A DNA stretch of 64,000 bases from Faecalicatena orotica (GTDB lineage: Bacteria > Bacillota > Clostridia > Lachnospirales > Lachnospiraceae): contig NZ_QGDL01000007.1 of NCBI RefSeq assembly GCF_003149245.1, forward strand, positions 124,001-188,000, written 5' to 3'. Of this stretch, positions 61,139 to 64,000 are shown in pieces. Positions within the stretch are counted from its first letter, which is position 1, and each line of letters starts with the position of its first letter. A program made the translations under genes and the position numbers. The notes beneath the pieces are model-generated. The model was given only the letters and a program-made list of their open reading frames with translations. It ran no database searches and was not told where the DNA came from.

Positions 61139-64000
61139 ATGCTGCAGATTAAGAGTATTAGCAAAAAATATAAAACGGGAGACCTGATACAGACGGCCCT
61201 GAATGAAGTCAGCCTGAATCTTAGAGATAATGAGTTCGTTGCAATCTTAGGCCCCAGTGGTTCGGGAAAGACAACACTTCTAAATATTATTGGGGGGCTT
61301 GACCGTTATGACAGCGGAGACCTGATTATCAACGGCATTTCTACGAAAAAATATCAGGACCGAGACTGGGATTCCTACAGAAACCATACCATCGGTTTTG
61401 TATTTCAGAGTTATAACCTGATTCCCCACCAGACGATACTGGCGAATGTGGAACTGGCACTGACCATTTCCGGAATCAGCAAGGCCGAACGTAAGAAACG
61501 GGCTCGCGAGGCGCTGGAAGAGGTAGGGCTCGGGGAGCAGCTGCACAAAAAGCCGACCCAGATGTCCGGCGGGCAGATGCAGAGGGTTGCCATTGCCAGG
61601 GCGCTCGTAAACAATCCGGATATCGTGCTGGCCGATGAGCCAACCGGGGCACTTGACAGTGAGACCAGCCTTCAGGTCATGGAGCTTTTAAAAGAGGTGG
61701 CAAAAGACCGCCTTGTAGTAATGGTTACACATAACCCGGAGCTGGCAGACCAGTATGCAAACCGGATTGTAAAATTAAAGGACGGCACGATCCGCTCGGA
61801 CTCCAATCCGTATGAGCTGGATGAAGATAGCATGGAGGAGCCGGAACACCGGAACATGGGGAAATCCTCCATGTCATTTCTGACGGCACTTTCGCTGAGT
61901 TTTAACAACCTGCGGACAAAAAAGGCCCGGACACTGCTGACCGCTTTTGCGGGTTCCATTGGTATCATCGGAATTGCACTGATACTGTCGCTCTCCACGG
62001 GGGCAAACGACTACATCCAGTCCGTGGAGGAGGAGACCCTTTCCGAATATCCCCTCCAGATTCAAAGCACTGGTTTCGACATTTCAGCTTTGATGGTCGG
62101 AAATTCAGGGGGAGGCGGGAAAAAAGAAGATGGTGATATCCATGTGGTGCAGATGGTGACGGATATGTTTTCCACGATGAATTCCAATGACCTGGAATCT
62201 CTGAAGAATTATCTGGACAGCGGTGAAAGCGGGATAGAGCCATATACAAAAGCCATCGAATACTCTTATAATGGTGTCCCCCAGATTTACCGTGAGGATG
62301 GAGATAAGATCCGTCAGGTCAATCCGGATAAATCCTTCGATTCTCTTGGATTTGGCTCAGCCTCCGGTTCCAATAGTATGATGTCCTCTATGATGAGCAC
62401 GGATATGTTCTATGAAATGCCGGAAAATGCCTCTCTGTATAAAGACCAGTACGATGTAAAGGCCGGGCACTGGCCGGAAAATTACAAGGAATGTGTTGTC
62501 GTTCTAAACAGCAGCGGTAGCATCAGTGACTTAATGCTCTACACATTGGGGCTGAGAGATGTCATGGAACTGGATGAAATGATTCAGCAGTTTATTGATG
62601 AGGAGACAATCAATACACCCGATAATATGGGCTCCTATACTTATGAAGATATTCTGGGGACTACCTACAAGCTGGTAAACAGTTCAGATTATTATGAATA
62701 TGACAGTGAGCATAAAGTGTGGACGGATAAGACCGATAACAAGGATTATATGCGCACACTGGTGAAAAACGGGGAAGAGCTTAAAGTGGTTGGTATTGTG
62801 CAGCTTTCAGAGGGGGCAAACGGTTCCGCACTTAAGCCGGGGATCGGATACACGGTTTCCCTGACACAGCATACTGCAAAGCAGGCGAAGAACAGCAGGA
62901 TCGTACAGCAGCAGATGGCAGAAACGGATGTAAATGTGTTTACCAACGAGCCGTTCGGTGATACGGACAGTAACAAGAACTCCCTGAATATGGATTCTCT
63001 TTTTTCAATAGATACGAATGCCATACAGAATGCCTTTAAGTTTAATGAAGACGCCCTGTCCGGCGGATTCTCTGATTCGATGGACCTGTCCGGGGCTTTC
63101 CAGATGGATGGAAATTCACTGGATTTGTCCGGAATGATGAATTTCGGGGATATGAAACTGGACCTTCCGGAAATGGAAGGCCTCAGCATGGAAAGTCTGC
63201 TGAACGGACTGAATCTGACTGTTTCCAGAGACAATCTGGAACAAATGGTGGGCGGGCTTTTGAAAGGTTACCAGAACTATACTGCAGGGAATCCACAGGC
63301 AGACTACACGAAACTGAACGATGCAGTTTATACTTATCTGGTATCCGAGGAAGCGAAGGCGGTCTTAACAGAAAATATAAAAGACATGATACAGGAAAAC
63401 GGCGGGGGTGTTACCGTTTCTACAGAGCAGCTTCAGGCAATGTTTTCTGAAATCATGGCCGGTTATCAGGCATATGCAGCCAGGCAGGGGTATACGGACC
63501 CCGACCTGTTTGATGAGTACCTGATCGAGTATCTGCAGACAGCAGAAGCACAGGAAATCCTTACCCGGTGGGGAAATGAAATTTTCCAGAGCAATATCGA
63601 TGTGACGGTCACATCTGAACAGCTGCAGAAGCTGGCTTTGGAGCTGGCGGCAGGCTATCAGCAGTATGCGGCTGCCAACAGCCTGCCGGACCCGTCCTTA
63701 ATGGGACAATACTTTATGGAATATCTGAACACAGCAGAGGGCAGACAGCAGCTTTCGGACGGAATATACAGTATGGTTGATATGAACAGTTTGGAGACAC
63801 AGATATCCACGGTTATTCAGGAATATATGACAAAAACAATGGGAAGCTTTACAGAGGCAATGTCACAGACACTTCAGACGCAGATGACATCCCTGATGGA
63901 GCAGATTGTAAACCAGATCAGTGGCAGCATCGAAGGCGCCATGCAGTCAGTCATGGGCCAGATCGGTAGCCAGCTTCAGAGTGCAATGGGCGATGCCATG
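61139..64000 (+). CDS. MacB-type ABC transporter ATPase-permease with extracellular repeats (3' end cut)
   Basis: The frame is open from ATG 61139 (behind AAGGAG) to the window end, at least 953 residues. The ATPase comes first: Walker A GPSGSGKT, signature MSGGQMQR, Walker B IVLADEP. Around 61900-62010 a membrane helix follows (LLTAFAGSIGIIGIALILSLS). A very large extracytoplasmic domain comes next; in it three repeats of 64-65 residues start at 63215, 63410 and 63602, sharing TVSxEQLQ, GYQxYAA, DPxL and EYLxTAE. The remaining helices are cut off. MacB/FtsX-type proteins of this kind export peptides or resist antimicrobials. Probably controlled by the LytTR/GHKL pair. Confidence 0.92.
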   Translation, partial: MLQIKSISKKYKTGDLIQTALNEVSLNLRDNEFVAILGPSGSGKTTLLNIIGGLDRYDSGDLIINGISTKKYQDRDWDSYRNHTIGFVFQSYNLIPHQTILANVELALTISGISKAERKKRAREALEEVGLGEQLHKKPTQMSGGQMQRVAIARALVNNPDIVLADEPTGALDSETSLQVMELLKEVAKDRLVVMVTHNPELADQYANRIVKLKDGTIRSDSNPYELDEDSMEEPEHRNMGKSSMSFLTALSLSFNNLRTKKARTLLTAFAGSIGIIGIALILSLSTGANDYIQSVEEETLSEYPLQIQSTGFDISALMVGNSGGGGKKEDGDIHVVQMVTDMFSTMNSNDLESLKNYLDSGESGIEPYTKAIEYSYNGVPQIYREDGDKIRQVNPDKSFDSLGFGSASGSNSMMSSMMSTDMFYEMPENASLYKDQYDVKAGHWPENYKECVVVLNSSGSISDLMLYTLGLRDVMELDEMIQQFIDEETINTPDNMGSYTYEDILGTTYKLVNSSDYYEYDSEHKVWTDKTDNKDYMRTLVKNGEELKVVGIVQLSEGANGSALKPGIGYTVSLTQHTAKQAKNSRIVQQQMAETDVNVFTNEPFGDTDSNKNSLNMDSLFSIDTNAIQNAFKFNEDALSGGFSDSMDLSGAFQMDGNSLDLSGMMNFGDMKLDLPEMEGLSMESLLNGLNLTVSRDNLEQMVGGLLKGYQNYTAGNPQADYTKLNDAVYTYLVSEEAKAVLTENIKDMIQENGGGVTVSTEQLQAMFSEIMAGYQAYAARQGYTDPDLFDEYLIEYLQTAEAQEILTRWGNEIFQSNIDVTVTSEQLQKLALELAAGYQQYAAANSLPDPSLMGQYFMEYLNTAEGRQQLSDGIYSMVDMNSLETQISTVIQEYMTKTMGSFTEAMSQTLQTQMTSLMEQIVNQISGSIEGAMQSVMGQIGSQLQSAMGDAM
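63215..63790 (+). repeat. Three tandem 64-65-residue repeats in the ABC transporter's outside domain
   Basis: Units begin at 63215, 63410 and 63602 (periods 195 and 192 bases). The second and third are close (TEQLQ/SEQLQ, AGYQAYAA/AGYQQYAA, EYLQTAEAQ/EYLNTAEGR); the first is more diverged (DNLEQ, KGYQNYTA, TYLVSEEAK). Predicted helical. The DNA is less alike than the protein, so the duplication is old. Confidence 0.75.

Noticed and set aside
1-64000. tRNA, rRNA, CRISPR arrays, insertion sequences, prophage genes or known riboswitches
   Set aside because: I looked for these on both strands and found none I could support.

Overview
The window looks like chromosomal DNA of a gut Lachnospiraceae-type Clostridium (Bacillota, Dorea/Lachnoclostridium-like). 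Evidence for this: AGGAGG ribosome sites, a moderate GC content, Gram-positive lipoprotein binding proteins with no outer-membrane genes, a GHKL/LytTR pair, a MelB-type sugar symporter, and close relatives of the C-glycoside deglycosidase genes known from the puerarin-degrading gut strain PUE. There is no rRNA, tRNA, CRISPR array, insertion sequence or phage gene. The assignment to family is inference.

Region A (1-21.2 kb) is a glycoside-catabolism island. One operon (1-6228) holds the tail of a Dpp/Opp importer, a flavodoxin-fold reductase with a metal-binding tail, two xylose-isomerase-like TIM barrels and a Gfo/Idh/MocA oxidoreductase. It ends at a strong hairpin. A second operon (6481-15387) starts with a DgpA-like oxidoreductase, the small (DUF6379-type) and large (TIM-barrel) subunits of a C-glycoside deglycosidase, and another Gfo/Idh/MocA enzyme. 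It continues into a redox module: a fumarate-reductase-like flavoprotein, a SnoaL-like protein, a NuoG-GltD fusion and a NuoF-like Fe-S protein without a flavin site. An AraC regulator fused to a degenerate GH39 domain follows, then a 293-bp inverted repeat, a second flavodoxin-fold reductase and a MelB-type symporter. The model is import, C3 oxidation of the sugar, C-C bond cleavage, sugar salvage, and reduction of the released aglycone as an electron sink.

Region B (21.4-33.9 kb) is a signalling block: an Hpt protein, a REC/HD-GYP/GGDEF response regulator, a lipoprotein fusing a solute-binding domain to a 5'-nucleotidase C-terminal domain, a hybrid histidine kinase, a GntR protein with two winged helices, a diguanylate cyclase and a double-degenerate-GGDEF/EAL phosphodiesterase. 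All are read in one direction behind one good promoter. Together they look like a ligand-sensing phosphorelay that sets c-di-GMP.

Region C (34.0-43.5 kb) is a sigma-54-controlled catabolic operon. A short LevR-type activator lies divergent to a near-perfect -24/-12 promoter that drives ornithine cyclodeaminase-family, MmgE/PrpD, opine-dehydrogenase-like and Asp/Glu-racemase-like genes, an M20 hydrolase, two membrane proteins and an amidohydrolase. The substrate is unknown; an opine-like or N-acyl amino-acid compound is the best guess.

Region D (43.5-64 kb) opens with a two-component system divergent from a propeller/solute-binding lipoprotein, two sugar-type ABC permeases, an HlyD-like adaptor, a MacB-like membrane protein that seems to start at ACG, an OYE-family ene-reductase and a two-subunit aconitase-X dehydratase. 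A circularly permuted, doubly membrane-anchored GH3 enzyme follows, then a LytTR/GHKL pair and a MacB-type ABC transporter with three extracellular 65-residue repeats, cut by the window end.
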